Assembly: GCF_003347495.1 (NCBI RefSeq)
Contig: NZ_QCXY01000009.1
Location: 207,424-271,423 of the forward strand
Reading direction: 5' to 3'
Length of the DNA: 64,000 nucleotides
Source: Pleomorphovibrio marinus
GTDB taxonomy: Bacteria; Bacteroidota; Bacteroidia; Cytophagales; Cyclobacteriaceae
Shown: positions 26,474-36,351 of the stretch, in pieces
How positions within the stretch are numbered: the first letter of the stretch is position 1
Layout: every line of letters starts with the position of its first letter
The notes under the pieces: generated by a model
Seen by the model: the letters and a program-made list of their open reading frames with translations, nothing else
Told to the model about the DNA's origin: nothing
Databases searched by the model: none
Program-made: the position numbers and the translations under genes

Positions 26474-28372
26474 TTACTCTACTCTTCCCTCAATAATTTG
26501 TTCCACAACTTCTGGGTCCAAAAGGGTAGAAGTGTCGCCAAGGTTGTCCATGTTACCTTCTGCTACTTTTCTCAATATCCTCCTCATGATTTTTCCAGAT
26601 CTGGTCTTGGGCAGACCTGATACTATCTGGATTTTATCCGGTTTGGCTATGGGGCCAATAATCTTGGTAACGGTATCCTTTATTTCTCCAACCAAGTTTT
26701 CCTTTGTTCTGTTTTTCATATCGCAGATCACATAGGCATAAATACCTTGACCTTTGACTTGGTGAGGGTATCCTACCACAGCGGATTCTACCACAAGGGG
26801 GTGCTCATTGATGGCATTTTCCACCTCTGCAGTTCCCATTCTGTGGCCAGAGACATTGATCACATCATCCACGCGGCCAAGGATCCTGTAATAGCCGTCG
26901 TGGTCACGCTTCACTCCATCACCAGTGAAATAATGGTTTTTGTACGTGGCAAAATAGGTTTGCTTGCATCGCTCATGATCCCCATAGGTAGTCCTGATCA
27001 TGCCTGGCCATGGAAACTTAATACAGAGGTTCCCTTCCACAGAATTCCCGGTAAGTTCGTTGCCTTCGGGGTCCATAATGGCCAGTTGCACTCCTGGTAA
27101 GGGCAAGGTAGCATAAGCGGGTTTGGTTGGGGTGATCCCCGCTAAGGGTGAAACCATTATCCCTCCCGTCTCCGTCTGCCACCAAGTGTCTACTATAGGG
27201 CATCGGGTCTTGCCTATATGGGTATGGTACCAGTGCCAGGCTTCCTCGTTGATAGGTTCCCCCACTGATCCCAAAACTTTTAGTGATTTCAGGGAGTAGG
27301 GTTTGATGGGGTCTGTACCCTTTGCCTGTAGGGCTCGAATGGCAGTGGGTGCTGTATAAAACTGGTTTACTTTATATTTGTCCACAATGGACCAAAACCG
27401 TCCTGCATCCGGATAGGTAGGCACCCCTTCAAACATGATGGAGGTGGCTCCTGCCAATAGAGGCCCGTACACAATGTAGGAGTGGCCTGTGATCCAGCCA
27501 ATATCCGCGGTGCACCAATACACATCCCCAGGGGAGTACTGGAAGACATTTTCGAAACTGTATTTGGAATAGACCATGTATCCCCCACAAGTATGTACCA
27601 CGCCTTTGGGTTTACCGGTGGAGCCGGAGGTATAAAGGATAAAAAGTAAATCCTCGCTATCCATCTCGGCTGCCTCGTTTTCTGCTGAGACTCCCTCTAG
27701 GCTTTCATGCCACCAGTAGTCCCTACCGGATTTCATATCCACTTCTGTTTTGGTCCTTTGATACACGATTACCGATTCCACCGTCGAGGTTTTCTCCAAG
27801 GCCTCATCCACCACAGCCTTTACAGGTATAGATTTGGAACCCCTAAAATTGCCGTCGGAGGTGAGTACCATCTTAGCCTCGCAATCATTGATCCTGTCTG
27901 AAAGGGAGGTGCTGGAAAACCCGGCGAACACCACTGAGTGGACCGCCCCTACCCTAGCGCAGGCCAGCATTGCGATTGCGGCCTCTGGGACCATAGGCAT
28001 ATAAATGATTACTTTGTCGCCTTTCTTGACACCTTTCCCCAAAAGTACATTGGCAAACCGACAGACCTCCAAGTAAAGCTCCTTATAGGTCAATGTCCTG
28101 CCCTCCTCATCCGGTTCATTAGGCTCCCAAATAATAGCAGGCCTATCTCCCAAAGTATAAAGGTGTCGCTCTAAGATATTTTCGGTGATGTTAAGTTTGG
28201 CGTTCTGGAACCATTTTACATCCGGTCCGTCAAAGTCCCACTCCAACACTTTATCCCAGCGTTTTTTCCAATGAAAGGAATCGGCTACTCTGGCCCAAAA
28301 TTCCTCAGGCTGTGCAATACTTTTCTGATATTCATGAAAATAACCACTAAGGGTGTGAATCCTATCACTCAT
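26474..28372 (-). CDS. acs: Acetate--CoA ligase
   Basis: This 632-residue enzyme activates acetate to acetyl-CoA through acetyl-AMP in the cytoplasm. Motifs are complete: P-loop YTSGSTGKPKGVVHT, the acetate-pocket WWQTETGG, TGDGVKRDHDGYYRILGR with the hinge VDDVINVSGHR, and the C-terminal PKTRSGKIMRR whose lysine is the usual acetylation site. Length fits. It lies downstream of the symporter on the same strand, with a 72-bp gap, and upstream of the DUF294 gene. The arrangement points to a dedicated acetate-uptake and activation unit. Confidence 0.97.
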   Translation of the reverse strand: MSDRIHTLSGYFHEYQKSIAQPEEFWARVADSFHWKKRWDKVLEWDFDGPDVKWFQNAKLNITENILERHLYTLGDRPAIIWEPNEPDEEGRTLTYKELYLEVCRFANVLLGKGVKKGDKVIIYMPMVPEAAIAMLACARVGAVHSVVFAGFSSTSLSDRINDCEAKMVLTSDGNFRGSKSIPVKAVVDEALEKTSTVESVIVYQRTKTEVDMKSGRDYWWHESLEGVSAENEAAEMDSEDLLFILYTSGSTGKPKGVVHTCGGYMVYSKYSFENVFQYSPGDVYWCTADIGWITGHSYIVYGPLLAGATSIMFEGVPTYPDAGRFWSIVDKYKVNQFYTAPTAIRALQAKGTDPIKPYSLKSLKVLGSVGEPINEEAWHWYHTHIGKTRCPIVDTWWQTETGGIMVSPLAGITPTKPAYATLPLPGVQLAIMDPEGNELTGNSVEGNLCIKFPWPGMIRTTYGDHERCKQTYFATYKNHYFTGDGVKRDHDGYYRILGRVDDVINVSGHRMGTAEVENAINEHPLVVESAVVGYPHQVKGQGIYAYVICDMKNRTKENLVGEIKDTVTKIIGPIAKPDKIQIVSGLPKTRSGKIMRRILRKVAEGNMDNLGDTSTLLDPEVVEQIIEGRVE

Positions 28373-28444
28373 AACTCAATTTATTTTAGGTTTTGATAAC
28401 GTTAAAATAGCTTATTTTTTCCATAAATCAGGCATGTATCTAGA

Positions 28445-30130
28445 CTAGTGGTCGTGGGCGGATCCCGCCCCCCTTGGAATCCTGATATCTTGTATGATAT
28501 CCTGTACCTTTTGGGGAGGAGCCGGTGTGACCATTGAAACCAAATAGCAAACCAGGAAATTGATCGCCATCCCCAAAGAGCCTATACCTTCCGGGGAAAC
28601 ACCAAACCACCAATGCTCCATGGTGTTAAGCTCAGGATGAATGAATTTAAAATAGATGATATAGCTCAGAGTGAAAATTAAACCACAAAGCATCCCGGCT
28701 ATGGCCCCCTCCTTGTTCATGCGGGTGGAGAATATTCCCATGATGATTACTGGGAAAAAGGATGCCGCAGCAAGCCCAAAGGCAAATGCCACTACTTCCG
28801 CCACAAAACCAGGGGGATTTACCCCAAAATAACCGGCAATGACCACCGCTGTGGCCGCAGCTATCCTAGCGATCAACAATTCCCTTTTTTCGGTCATGGA
28901 GGGGGAAAAGGTCCTAAAAAGGTCCCTGGATACCGCAGTGGAGATGACCAAAAGTAAACCTGCGGCCGTGGAAAGGGCAGCGGCCATCCCTCCAGCTGCC
29001 ACCAAACCAACCACCCAATTGGGCAGGTTGGCAATTTCTGGTGCTGCCAGCACCATGATGTCCTTGTCGATATTAAGTTCATTGGTGTCTTGATAGGGGG
29101 TATATTGGACAAACCCATCCCTATCCTTGTCCTCCACCGTAATCAGGTTGGTTTTTTGCCAATTACCCACCCACTCTGGAAGTTGGTCAACAGGTTGGCC
29201 TGCCACCGTGTCAATAGCATTATAAATCCCAAATGCAGCCACCGCAGGTGCCGTAGTGTATAAGATGGCAATAAAAACCAATGCATATCCCGCTGATAAA
29301 CGGGCATCTTTCACCCTAGGTACCGTAAAGAAACGAACGATCACGTGTGGCAAGCCAGCAGTACCCACCATCAGGGCCAGGGTGATAGCAAAAATATCAG
29401 CAGTTGGTTTGCGACCTGTGGTATATTCATGAAAGCCGAGGTCCGTAAGCACTCCGTCCAGTTTATCCAATAGGTATTCCCCACCTTCCACAGTACCTCC
29501 TAAGCCCAGTTGGGGCACGGGATTGCTGGTCAACTGCATGGACACAAAGATAGCAGGGACCATAAAAGCAAAAATCAGCACACAGTATTGGGCAACTTGG
29601 GTATAGGTGATCCCCTTCATGCCCCCAAGAACCGCATAGAAAAACACTATGGTCATCCCTATGATCACACCAGTGTTGATATCCACCTCCAGATACCTAG
29701 AAAACACGATGCCCACCCCTCTCATTTGTCCGGCCACATAGGTGAATGAAATGAAGAGCGCACAGATCACTGCCACTATTTTGGCCTTGTTCGAATAGTA
29801 CCTGTCTCCCACAAAGTCAGGAACCGTGAATTTCCCGAACTTCCGGAGATAGGGGGCGAGCAGTAGGGCAAGCAAAACATAGCCCCCGGTCCAGCCCATC
29901 AGGTAAACCGACCCATCATATCCTGAGAAGGCTATGATCCCGGCCATGGAAATAAAGGAGGCAGCAGACATCCAGTCCGCCGCCGTAGCCATGCCGTTGG
30001 CAAGGGGGGAAACCCCTCCTCCGGCGGTATAAAATTCCTTGGTGGAAGAAGCCTTCGTGTAAATGGCAATGCCAATGTAAATGGCAAAAGAAAACCCTAC
30101 CAAAAGATAGGTCCAGGTTAATATATCCAT
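28445..30130 (-). CDS. Sodium:solute symporter, VC_2705/ActP-like
   Basis: This 561-residue membrane protein has about 13 hydrophobic helices and sodium:solute symporter hallmarks: ATAADWMSAASFISMAG, GGMKGITYTQVAQY, LPHVIVRFFTVPRVKDAR and GGMAAALSTAAGLLLVIST. A short loop insert rich in D/T (about 290-335) precedes LPNWVVGLVAAGG. It is 10 bp from the DUF4212 gene, the known small-subunit partner in the VC_2705 subfamily, and upstream of acs. Acetate or another short monocarboxylate is the likely substrate; specificity is inferred from context. Confidence 0.93.
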   Translation of the reverse strand: MDILTWTYLLVGFSFAIYIGIAIYTKASSTKEFYTAGGGVSPLANGMATAADWMSAASFISMAGIIAFSGYDGSVYLMGWTGGYVLLALLLAPYLRKFGKFTVPDFVGDRYYSNKAKIVAVICALFISFTYVAGQMRGVGIVFSRYLEVDINTGVIIGMTIVFFYAVLGGMKGITYTQVAQYCVLIFAFMVPAIFVSMQLTSNPVPQLGLGGTVEGGEYLLDKLDGVLTDLGFHEYTTGRKPTADIFAITLALMVGTAGLPHVIVRFFTVPRVKDARLSAGYALVFIAILYTTAPAVAAFGIYNAIDTVAGQPVDQLPEWVGNWQKTNLITVEDKDRDGFVQYTPYQDTNELNIDKDIMVLAAPEIANLPNWVVGLVAAGGMAAALSTAAGLLLVISTAVSRDLFRTFSPSMTEKRELLIARIAAATAVVIAGYFGVNPPGFVAEVVAFAFGLAAASFFPVIIMGIFSTRMNKEGAIAGMLCGLIFTLSYIIYFKFIHPELNTMEHWWFGVSPEGIGSLGMAINFLVCYLVSMVTPAPPQKVQDIIQDIRIPRGAGSAHDH

Positions 30131-30140
30131 GATTTTGGGG

Positions 30141-30404
30141 TTACTTTTCGTTTACATCAAACTCTTCATCCAATTTGTTCATCTTGTAAACATAAATAAA
30201 GATGAGGACTACAAAAGAAAAAATGGATCCCTGCTGGGCAAACCAAAACCCCAACTTGAAGCCTCCGACTCTGATGGCATTTAATGGTTCTACCATAAGA
30301 ATACCGAAGCCAAAAGAAACTAGAAACCAGACGGCAAGCAGGGAAAGTACTATCCTAATGTTCCTTTTCCAATAGTACTTCATTCGTTGTTTGTGTTCAT
30401 CCAT
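30141..30404 (-). CDS. DUF4212 small membrane partner of the symporter
   Basis: This 87-residue protein has two transmembrane helices (about 17-36 and 53-73) and the typical DUF4212 start, KQRMKYYWKRNIRIV. It is the first gene of the minus-strand acetate unit, with the symporter 10 bp downstream. In this family it is called a putative symporter small subunit. Length and layout fit well. Confidence 0.93.
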   Translation of the reverse strand: MDEHKQRMKYYWKRNIRIVLSLLAVWFLVSFGFGILMVEPLNAIRVGGFKLGFWFAQQGSIFSFVVLIFIYVYKMNKLDEEFDVNEK

Positions 30405-30594
30405 GGTTTATGGGGAAAGTCATTGAAATAATAAACAAGACCACAAATTAAGCACAATTAATCATCTCCTCTAATTTAAATTGAAAGGTCCAGTTGAAAG
30501 TTGAATTTAACATTAAATTTTAAGCTAGTTAAATAAATCCAACAAAGAAAAGAAATAACTCCAAGTTCCAGAATAACCATCGCTTTCACTTAAT

Positions 30595-31332
30595 TCAAAT
30601 AATATATTCCGAAAGGATTGCCAATCCGGAAGCAAGCAGGATGATCAGGAGTTTTCTTAACTGAAACTTATGCTGGGGGCTGCTTTCAAAAAATATGGTG
30701 GTAGAAATATGCAGAAACCCTCCTGCCACCAATCCAAACAAAACGTTGATGGCTCCTGCCCCAATTACTGCGTTGCCATAAAGCCAGTCCGTGGATAACA
30801 TCCCAAGCGGTGAGGCCAATGAAAACAACACCAAAAGGATAAAGGTCTTTTTTTTGTTAAGCCTGGTGAGCAGTACGGCCACCAAGGCAAAAGCTTCTGG
30901 CATTTTATGAAGCAGAATACCTATTAACAGGGTCTCGCTCCCGTGATGGTGGTGCAGCAGGGTAGGTTGCTTGGACAAAAGGGTTCCTTCCAAAAAAGCA
31001 TGAAGAAACAAGCCTATCATCAAGGTCCAAACTGAATTCCCCATACCGTGGCCACCAGGATGATGGATGTGCCCATGTTCAATCCCGGAGGATAAATAAT
31101 CCAATACCTGCTGTAACAGGAACCCCAAGAGAACATAAAGCCCCATAAAGTAAGCCGATTCGTGGTCGGCAAACAACTCGGGAAGCAAGTGCAGTATAGT
31201 GATGGAAAACAAATAGGCACCTGCAAAAATCAGGGCCATTTTAAAGTCCTTTTCCTTCCATTGGGGAATAAAGACCGCCAAGCTACCTGCCGCCAGTGAA
31301 GTGAAAAAAAGAATGATAAAGTTCCAGGTCAT
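30595..31332 (-). CDS. ZIP family metal transporter
   Basis: This 245-residue membrane protein has about eight helices and the metal-binding motifs of ZIP transporters: LHAFLEGTLL in helix 4 and HKMPEAFALVAV in helix 5. A histidine-rich loop (HGHIHHPGGHG) precedes helix 4. It should move zinc or a related divalent metal across the inner membrane; the metal cannot be read from sequence. It starts 9 bp after the stop of apbE on the same strand and probably shares its transcript. Confidence 0.93.
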   Translation of the reverse strand: MTWNFIILFFTSLAAGSLAVFIPQWKEKDFKMALIFAGAYLFSITILHLLPELFADHESAYFMGLYVLLGFLLQQVLDYLSSGIEHGHIHHPGGHGMGNSVWTLMIGLFLHAFLEGTLLSKQPTLLHHHHGSETLLIGILLHKMPEAFALVAVLLTRLNKKKTFILLVLFSLASPLGMLSTDWLYGNAVIGAGAINVLFGLVAGGFLHISTTIFFESSPQHKFQLRKLLIILLASGLAILSEYII

Positions 31333-31341
31333 AATAATTGG

Positions 31342-32424
31342 CTAGTTGTCTTCGCTATTTTCTTTATCCTCCTTTACCATGGTGATAAAGGGCTCCAAGC
31401 CGGGGCTAACAAAGGATTTTACCTGCCCCTCTTCGTCATTGTAAATTAATAGGATTTCTAAGTCTGCAACCTTTTTTTGTAGTTCTATGGAAGCTTGAGT
31501 GCCTATCACCATCATGGCCGTGGCATAAGCATCTGCTAGCATGCAGTCTTTGGCCAATACAGTGGCAGAAAGCAATCCGTGCTGCACCGGATATCCGGTA
31601 ATTGGGTTTATGGTATGGGAAAATTTCTGTCCATCCACCACATAAAAGTTGCGGTAATTCCCGGAAGTAGCCAAGGCCTGGTTATCCAAAGCTATGATGC
31701 TGTATAGTTCCTCTGCCTTCCCTTTTTCGTCGGGTTGGGAAACACCTACGCGCCAGAGTTCCCCGTTTTCGTTTTCACCCCTTGCTACCAGCTCCCCGCC
31801 TATTTCCACCAGCATGTCAGAAATGCCTTTTTCTTGCAAGTATGCAGCCAGCACGTCCACCCCATACCCCTTTGCGATGGCACTGAAATCAAGATAAACT
31901 TCGGGGTTGCGCTTTTTTGCCCCCAGGCTGTCAAATTCCACAAGGTCAAAATCCACCACCTTCAGGAGTTCTCTTATGGCTGTACTGTCCTTTCTGCTGG
32001 CACTGTCCGGCCCAAATCCCCAGGTATTTACCAACGGCCCAACAGTCGGGTCAAAGGCACCTTCCGTTTGCTCATACACCTCTTTGCTGACTTTCAGTAC
32101 CGGGTAAAAGTATGGCAAGTTAAAGCGTATGGAATCCTCCATATTAAACCTGCTGAGCTCGGAATCTGGAATATAGGTAGAAAGGGATTGGTTAAATACC
32201 CTTAGTAAGGAATCAATGCCCTTTTTAAAGTCCCTCCGCTGTTCGTCAAGATACACCACCCTATAAGTGGTCCCCATGGTGCTCCCGGTAACCACCATTC
32301 TTTGTTGTTGGGGAGTAATTGACTCTTTGGGCCTTGAATCTTGTTGTCGGTATAGGTAAACTAAAAACACCACAATTAGTAAGATAATACTGTAAATGAT
32401 GTTCTTTCTGGCGTTTGAATGCAT
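31342..32424 (-). CDS. apbE: FAD:protein FMN transferase
   Basis: This 360-residue protein has an N-terminal membrane anchor (IIYSIILLIVVFLVYLY) and the ApbE fold: GSTMGTTYRVVYLDE, DFSAIAKGYGVDVLA, LVEIGGELVARGEN, FSHTINPITGYPV and the metal-site ADAYATAMMV. It attaches FMN covalently to threonine of target flavoproteins such as Na+-translocating NADH:quinone reductase subunits. No target gene is in the window. It is the first gene of a two-gene unit with the ZIP transporter. Confidence 0.95.
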   Translation of the reverse strand: MHSNARKNIIYSIILLIVVFLVYLYRQQDSRPKESITPQQQRMVVTGSTMGTTYRVVYLDEQRRDFKKGIDSLLRVFNQSLSTYIPDSELSRFNMEDSIRFNLPYFYPVLKVSKEVYEQTEGAFDPTVGPLVNTWGFGPDSASRKDSTAIRELLKVVDFDLVEFDSLGAKKRNPEVYLDFSAIAKGYGVDVLAAYLQEKGISDMLVEIGGELVARGENENGELWRVGVSQPDEKGKAEELYSIIALDNQALATSGNYRNFYVVDGQKFSHTINPITGYPVQHGLLSATVLAKDCMLADAYATAMMVIGTQASIELQKKVADLEILLIYNDEEGQVKSFVSPGLEPFITMVKEDKENSEDN

Positions 32425-32553
32425 GTTCCCTAGGCTGATTATAATTTTCCCGAAAGTTAAACCTAAATTTTTTAATTCCTCGGAAAAACGCCCTATATAC
32501 CCATGTGCAAAAGTGTCAATTCCAAAACCCGTTTATCCCATGGATGAATTCCC

Positions 32554-32561
32554 TATATTTG
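32554..32561 (+). promoter_or_regulatory. Candidate Bacteroidota -7 box for ruvB
   Basis: TATATTTG matches the Bacteroidota consensus TAnnTTTG and lies 19 bp before the ruvB ATG. A weak TTTA-type -33 element sits near 32532. The short leader would be about 10 nt. Confidence 0.5.
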
Positions 32562-32580
32562 TGCCAGTAACCCCCAAGGT

Positions 32581-33615
32581 ATGAGAGAAGATTATCTGAG
32601 TGGAGACGATGAAGGCATGAGCCATGCGGACAAGGAAGTGGAAAAAGCACTTCGCCCGCTAAGTTTTGACGACTTTACGGGTCAGCAAAAAATCGTGGAC
32701 AACCTCAAAGTATATGTATTGGCTGCAAAAAAAAGGGCAGAATCCCTAGATCATGTGCTTTTGCACGGCCCCCCTGGGCTGGGAAAAACCACACTCAGCC
32801 ACATCATCGCCAATGAGCTGGGTTCAAGCCTTAAAATCACCTCCGGCCCAGTGCTGGATAAACCATCCGACTTGGCTGGGTTGCTTACCAACCTGGAGGA
32901 TGGGGATGTACTTTTCATAGATGAAATACACAGGCTTAACCCCATCGTGGAGGAATACCTTTATTCCGCAATGGAAGATTTCAGGATAGACATAATGCTG
33001 GATTCGGGGCCCAATGCCCGCTCCGTACAAATATCCCTGCATCCTTTTACCCTTATCGGAGCCACCACGCGCTCAGGCTTGCTGACCTCCCCTTTGAGGG
33101 CCAGATTCGGCATAAACGCCAGGTTGGAATATTACGATGCTAAATTATTGACGGACATTGTAATCCGGTCAGCAAGTATCTTGGGCACCCCCATTACGGA
33201 GGAGGCGGCCTTCGAAATTGCGCGCAGAAGCAGGGGCACCCCCAGAGTCGCCAACATGCTATTGCGCAGGACTAGGGATTTTGCGGAAATTAAGGGGGAT
33301 GGCAACATCAATTTACCCATTTCAAAAATTGCCTTGAACGCCTTGGACGTAGACGAAAATGGACTGGATGAGATGGATAACCGCATCTTGAATACCATAA
33401 TCCAGAAATTCAGAGGAGGCCCTGTAGGGCTCTCCACCATTGCCACAGCCTGTGGGGAGGAAGCAGAAACCATTGAGGAGGTGTACGAGCCCTTTTTGAT
33501 CCAGGAAGGCTATTTAAAAAGAACCAGCAGGGGAAGAACGGCTACAGAATTGGCCTACAAACACCTAAACATCCGGCCAGAAACGGGTGGAAGTACCGGA
33601 ACCCTTTTTGGTTAA
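32581..33615 (+). CDS. ruvB: Holliday junction branch-migration helicase RuvB
   Basis: This 344-residue AAA+ motor drives Holliday-junction branch migration together with RuvA. Visible motifs are [12 protein letters not shown] at the N-terminus, Walker [10 protein letters not shown], Walker B FIDEIHRL, sensor [18 protein letters not shown], and the C-terminal winged helix ending [20 protein letters not shown]. Length matches the family. queG follows after 3 bp and is probably co-transcribed. Confidence 0.98.
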   Translation: MREDYLSGDDEGMSHADKEVEKALRPLSFDDFTGQQKIVDNLKVYVLAAKKRAESLDHVLLHGPPGLGKTTLSHIIANELGSSLKITSGPVLDKPSDLAGLLTNLEDGDVLFIDEIHRLNPIVEEYLYSAMEDFRIDIMLDSGPNARSVQISLHPFTLIGATTRSGLLTSPLRARFGINARLEYYDAKLLTDIVIRSASILGTPITEEAAFEIARRSRGTPRVANMLLRRTRDFAEIKGDGNINLPISKIALNALDVDENGLDEMDNRILNTIIQKFRGGPVGLSTIATACGEEAETIEEVYEPFLIQEGYLKRTSRGRTATELAYKHLNIRPETGGSTGTLFG

Positions 33616-33618
33616 TTC

Positions 33619-34590
33619 ATGTCTTCTGCAGAAAAATACGCGAGAATCGTTAAATCCAGAGCTAAGGAAATGGGTTTTGACCACTGCGGTATTGCCCAGG
33701 CTACCTTTTTGGAAGAAGAGGCACCAAGGCTAGAGGAGTGGCTCAGCAGAAACTATCAGGGAAAAATGGCCTACATGGCCAACCATTTTGAAAAGCGTCT
33801 TGATCCTCGCAAGCTGGTGGAGGGTGCCAAATCCGTGGTAAGCTTAATTTATAACTATTATCCGGATAATAAGCTCCCCGAAGAAAAAGACGACCTAAAA
33901 CTGGCCAAATATGCATATGGCAAGGATTACCATTTTGTCATCAAGGACAAGCTCAAAAAACTCCTTGAGGTACTAAGAGAGGAAATTGGGGACTTCGGGG
34001 GAAGGGTTTTTGTAGATAGTGCACCGGTAATGGAACGGCAATGGGCCCAGCGGGCGGGTTTAGGTTGGCAGGGCAAAAACAGCCTGCTTCTGAATCGGGA
34101 TATGGGCAGCTTTTTTTTTCTGGCGGAAATAATCATTGACCTGCCGCTGGTTCCGGATGCTTCCTTTGCTGGGGATTATTGTGGCACCTGCACCAAATGT
34201 ATAGAGGCTTGCCCCACGGATGCCATCCCTCAGGCTGGGGTGGTCGACGGATCCAAATGCATCAGCTATTTCACCATAGAGCTGAAGGAGGAATTACCCA
34301 ATGAAATGAAAGGGAAATTCGAAAACTGGATGTTTGGATGCGACATTTGCCAAGATGTATGTCCTTGGAACCGGTTTTCCAAACCCCACAATGAGCCGGA
34401 ATTCCAGCCCCATCCAGACTTGAGGGAAATGAAAAACGAAGATTGGGTAGAGCTTACCGAGGAAACATTCGGAAGGGTTTTCCAAAAATCTGCCTTGAAG
34501 CGGACAAAATGGGAGGGACTAAAAAGGAACATCAGGTTCCTAAAGGAAAAACCCCCTTCCGAAGAAGAGGGTCCTGGACTATCCAGCTAA
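33619..34590 (+). CDS. queG: Epoxyqueuosine reductase
   Basis: This 323-residue enzyme carries out the last step of queuosine synthesis in tRNA. It has the cobalamin-binding region with PRKLVEGAKSVVSLIYNYYP, the DSAPVMERQWAQRAGLGWQG core, and two ferredoxin-type clusters: CGTCTKCIEACPTDAI, and CDICQDVCPWNRF. All expected cysteines are present. It follows ruvB by 3 bp, and its last 12 bp overlap a convergent small gene. Confidence 0.97.
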   Translation: MSSAEKYARIVKSRAKEMGFDHCGIAQATFLEEEAPRLEEWLSRNYQGKMAYMANHFEKRLDPRKLVEGAKSVVSLIYNYYPDNKLPEEKDDLKLAKYAYGKDYHFVIKDKLKKLLEVLREEIGDFGGRVFVDSAPVMERQWAQRAGLGWQGKNSLLLNRDMGSFFFLAEIIIDLPLVPDASFAGDYCGTCTKCIEACPTDAIPQAGVVDGSKCISYFTIELKEELPNEMKGKFENWMFGCDICQDVCPWNRFSKPHNEPEFQPHPDLREMKNEDWVELTEETFGRVFQKSALKRTKWEGLKRNIRFLKEKPPSEEEGPGLSS

Positions 34591-34770
34591 TTTCACAAAA
34601 TACTTATTGAGTACTGGTTTATAGACTTTTGAAAAAGTCTGATAACACCAATTTCTAAATTCCTCTACTTCAGAGGGGACCAAAAGATTTAGGCCCTTGC
34701 GCAACTCCTTCTCGAAAAGTTTCTTGTCAAAACTCACCTTTAGCAAAATGGTCTTAACATATTCAATCAT
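34579..34770 (-). CDS. Small conserved-looking hypothetical protein
   Basis: This 63-residue protein begins MIEYVKTILLKVSFDKKLF and continues with an EKELRKGLNLLVPSEVEEF helix pair ending FRNWCYQTF. The mix of hydrophobic and basic residues, the position between two convergent/divergent genes and the good start with an AT-rich upstream region support a real gene. I believe similar short proteins occur in other Bacteroidota, but cannot verify it. It overlaps the queG tail by 12 bp. Function unknown. Confidence 0.65.
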   Translation of the reverse strand: MIEYVKTILLKVSFDKKLFEKELRKGLNLLVPSEVEEFRNWCYQTFSKVYKPVLNKYFVKLAG

Positions 34771-34836
34771 GGTTCATTGGTTTAAGTTTGGTTTAGTTAA
34801 GTTTAAATAATTTTAACACTATTTACGATACTTTAC

Positions 34837-34844
34837 TAGATTTG
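34837..34844 (+). promoter_or_regulatory. Candidate Bacteroidota -7 box for batD
   Basis: TAGATTTG fits TAnnTTTG and lies 52 bp before the chosen batD start. It sits in an AT-rich divergent intergenic region. The -33 element is not clear. Confidence 0.4.
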
Positions 34845-34896
34845 TTTCGTTTTAAAATAACTTGTTTATTTGCAAATCTTCTGTCAAAGATCGTAT

Positions 34897-36348
34897 ATGT
34901 CTTTAACGCAAAGCCTACCTCTTTTATTATTGTTCACTCTCTCTGTTTGCCTGCATACCCAGGCTCAACAGATCAAAATCGAACTCGGACCCAATGAAGT
35001 GGCTCTTAATGAGACCTTCAACATAAAAATTACTGTAGCTGAGGAGAAAATCAGGTCTTACGACCAACTGCCAGAAATACCCGGTTTTCAGAAACAAGGT
35101 GTCTCTCAAAGCTCTTCCATGAACATTGTAAATGGGCAGATGAGCAGCACCAACAGTGTCATCCAATATTACAAACCTCTCCGGAAAGGCCAATTTAAAC
35201 TGGAGGATTTTACCATCAGCGTAAACGGTAAGGAAATCAGCTCCTCCGGACAAACCCTCAATGTGGTGGATGCCAGGGGAGGTCAGGCCAGCAGGGGGAG
35301 GGCTCTGGATCCTTTTGACGATTTTTTTGGCAATGGCAATAGAAATGATGAACCGGAATTCGTGGAAGTAGAGGACGATGCCTTTTTTGCGTTGAGTGTG
35401 GACAAGGACGAGGTTTATGTGGGAGAAGGGTTTAACGTAAGCATGGCCTTCTACATGTCCGAAACCAACCAAGCCCCTTTTACTTTTCATGAGCCCGGTA
35501 AACAACTGGAAAAAATTATCAACGAAATAAAGCCCTCCAACGCCTGGGAGGAAAACTTCAACATCACAAGCATTCAACCCGAAAAGGTGGATTTCAACGG
35601 CAAGCGATGGACTAAGTTAAAGGTGTACCAAGCCACATTCTTTCCCTTCAATGCCGGGGAGATCAGCTTCCCCACCGTGGAATGGGAGATGATCAAATAC
35701 AAGGTAGCCCGAAACCCAAGCTTTTTTGGGAGCAACAGGCTACAGGATTTCAAGACATTTTACTCACAACCCAAAACCATCAAGGTGAAGTCCCTTCCCC
35801 CGCATCCGCTTAAAAACGAAGTAAGTGTGGGGAGCTTCCAATTGAGGGAAAATTTTACTGAAAAGGAAGTGGCCACTGGCGAGGGCATTACCTATCAATT
35901 TGGCATTACCGGAGAAGGTAACATCAGCTCCATCAGGCAGCCTAGGAAAAAGAACGTACAAAGATTGAACACCTTTGACCCCAACGAGAAAATCCAAATC
36001 AACAAGGGAAGGGGCAAAGTAACAGGTAGGAAGGAGTTTAGCTATTTTATCACCATCAATGAACCCGAAGAAGTTGCCTTAAAAAATCATTTTGAGTGGA
36101 TCTATTTTAATCCTACACTGGAGAAGTACGACACCCTCAGACCCAATGCCCTACTTACGGTTTCTGGGGAGAGCAAGATCAACCAAGCCATCTCCTCCTC
36201 CAGACTGGGGGGCATCTATGACCTGATAGAAGTAGAGGACAATAAACTTTCAAACCAAAAATATAAATACTATTTTTCGGTTTTTATCAATCTATTGCTT
36301 TTTGGAGCAGTGGTATTGTTGGGAGTTTTGTTATATAAGAAAAATTAA
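34897..36348 (+). CDS. batD: BatD family protein
   Basis: From the ATG at 34897 the protein has 483 residues with a signal peptide (LLLLFTLSVCLHTQAQ). The N-terminal domain has the BatD pattern: EVALNETFNIKITV, SYDQLPEIPGFQKQGVSQS, YYKPLRKGQFKLEDFTISV. A second immunoglobulin-like domain follows, then a C-terminal transmembrane helix (FINLLLFGAVVLLGVLLY). BatD is part of the Bat aerotolerance set in Bacteroides; the usual batA/B/C/E and MoxR genes are not in the window. The 3-bp gap to aroC suggests co-transcription, though the functions are unrelated. Confidence 0.93.
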   Translation: MSLTQSLPLLLLFTLSVCLHTQAQQIKIELGPNEVALNETFNIKITVAEEKIRSYDQLPEIPGFQKQGVSQSSSMNIVNGQMSSTNSVIQYYKPLRKGQFKLEDFTISVNGKEISSSGQTLNVVDARGGQASRGRALDPFDDFFGNGNRNDEPEFVEVEDDAFFALSVDKDEVYVGEGFNVSMAFYMSETNQAPFTFHEPGKQLEKIINEIKPSNAWEENFNITSIQPEKVDFNGKRWTKLKVYQATFFPFNAGEISFPTVEWEMIKYKVARNPSFFGSNRLQDFKTFYSQPKTIKVKSLPPHPLKNEVSVGSFQLRENFTEKEVATGEGITYQFGITGEGNISSIRQPRKKNVQRLNTFDPNEKIQINKGRGKVTGRKEFSYFITINEPEEVALKNHFEWIYFNPTLEKYDTLRPNALLTVSGESKINQAISSSRLGGIYDLIEVEDNKLSNQKYKYYFSVFINLLLFGAVVLLGVLLYKKN

Positions 36349-36351
36349 TAC

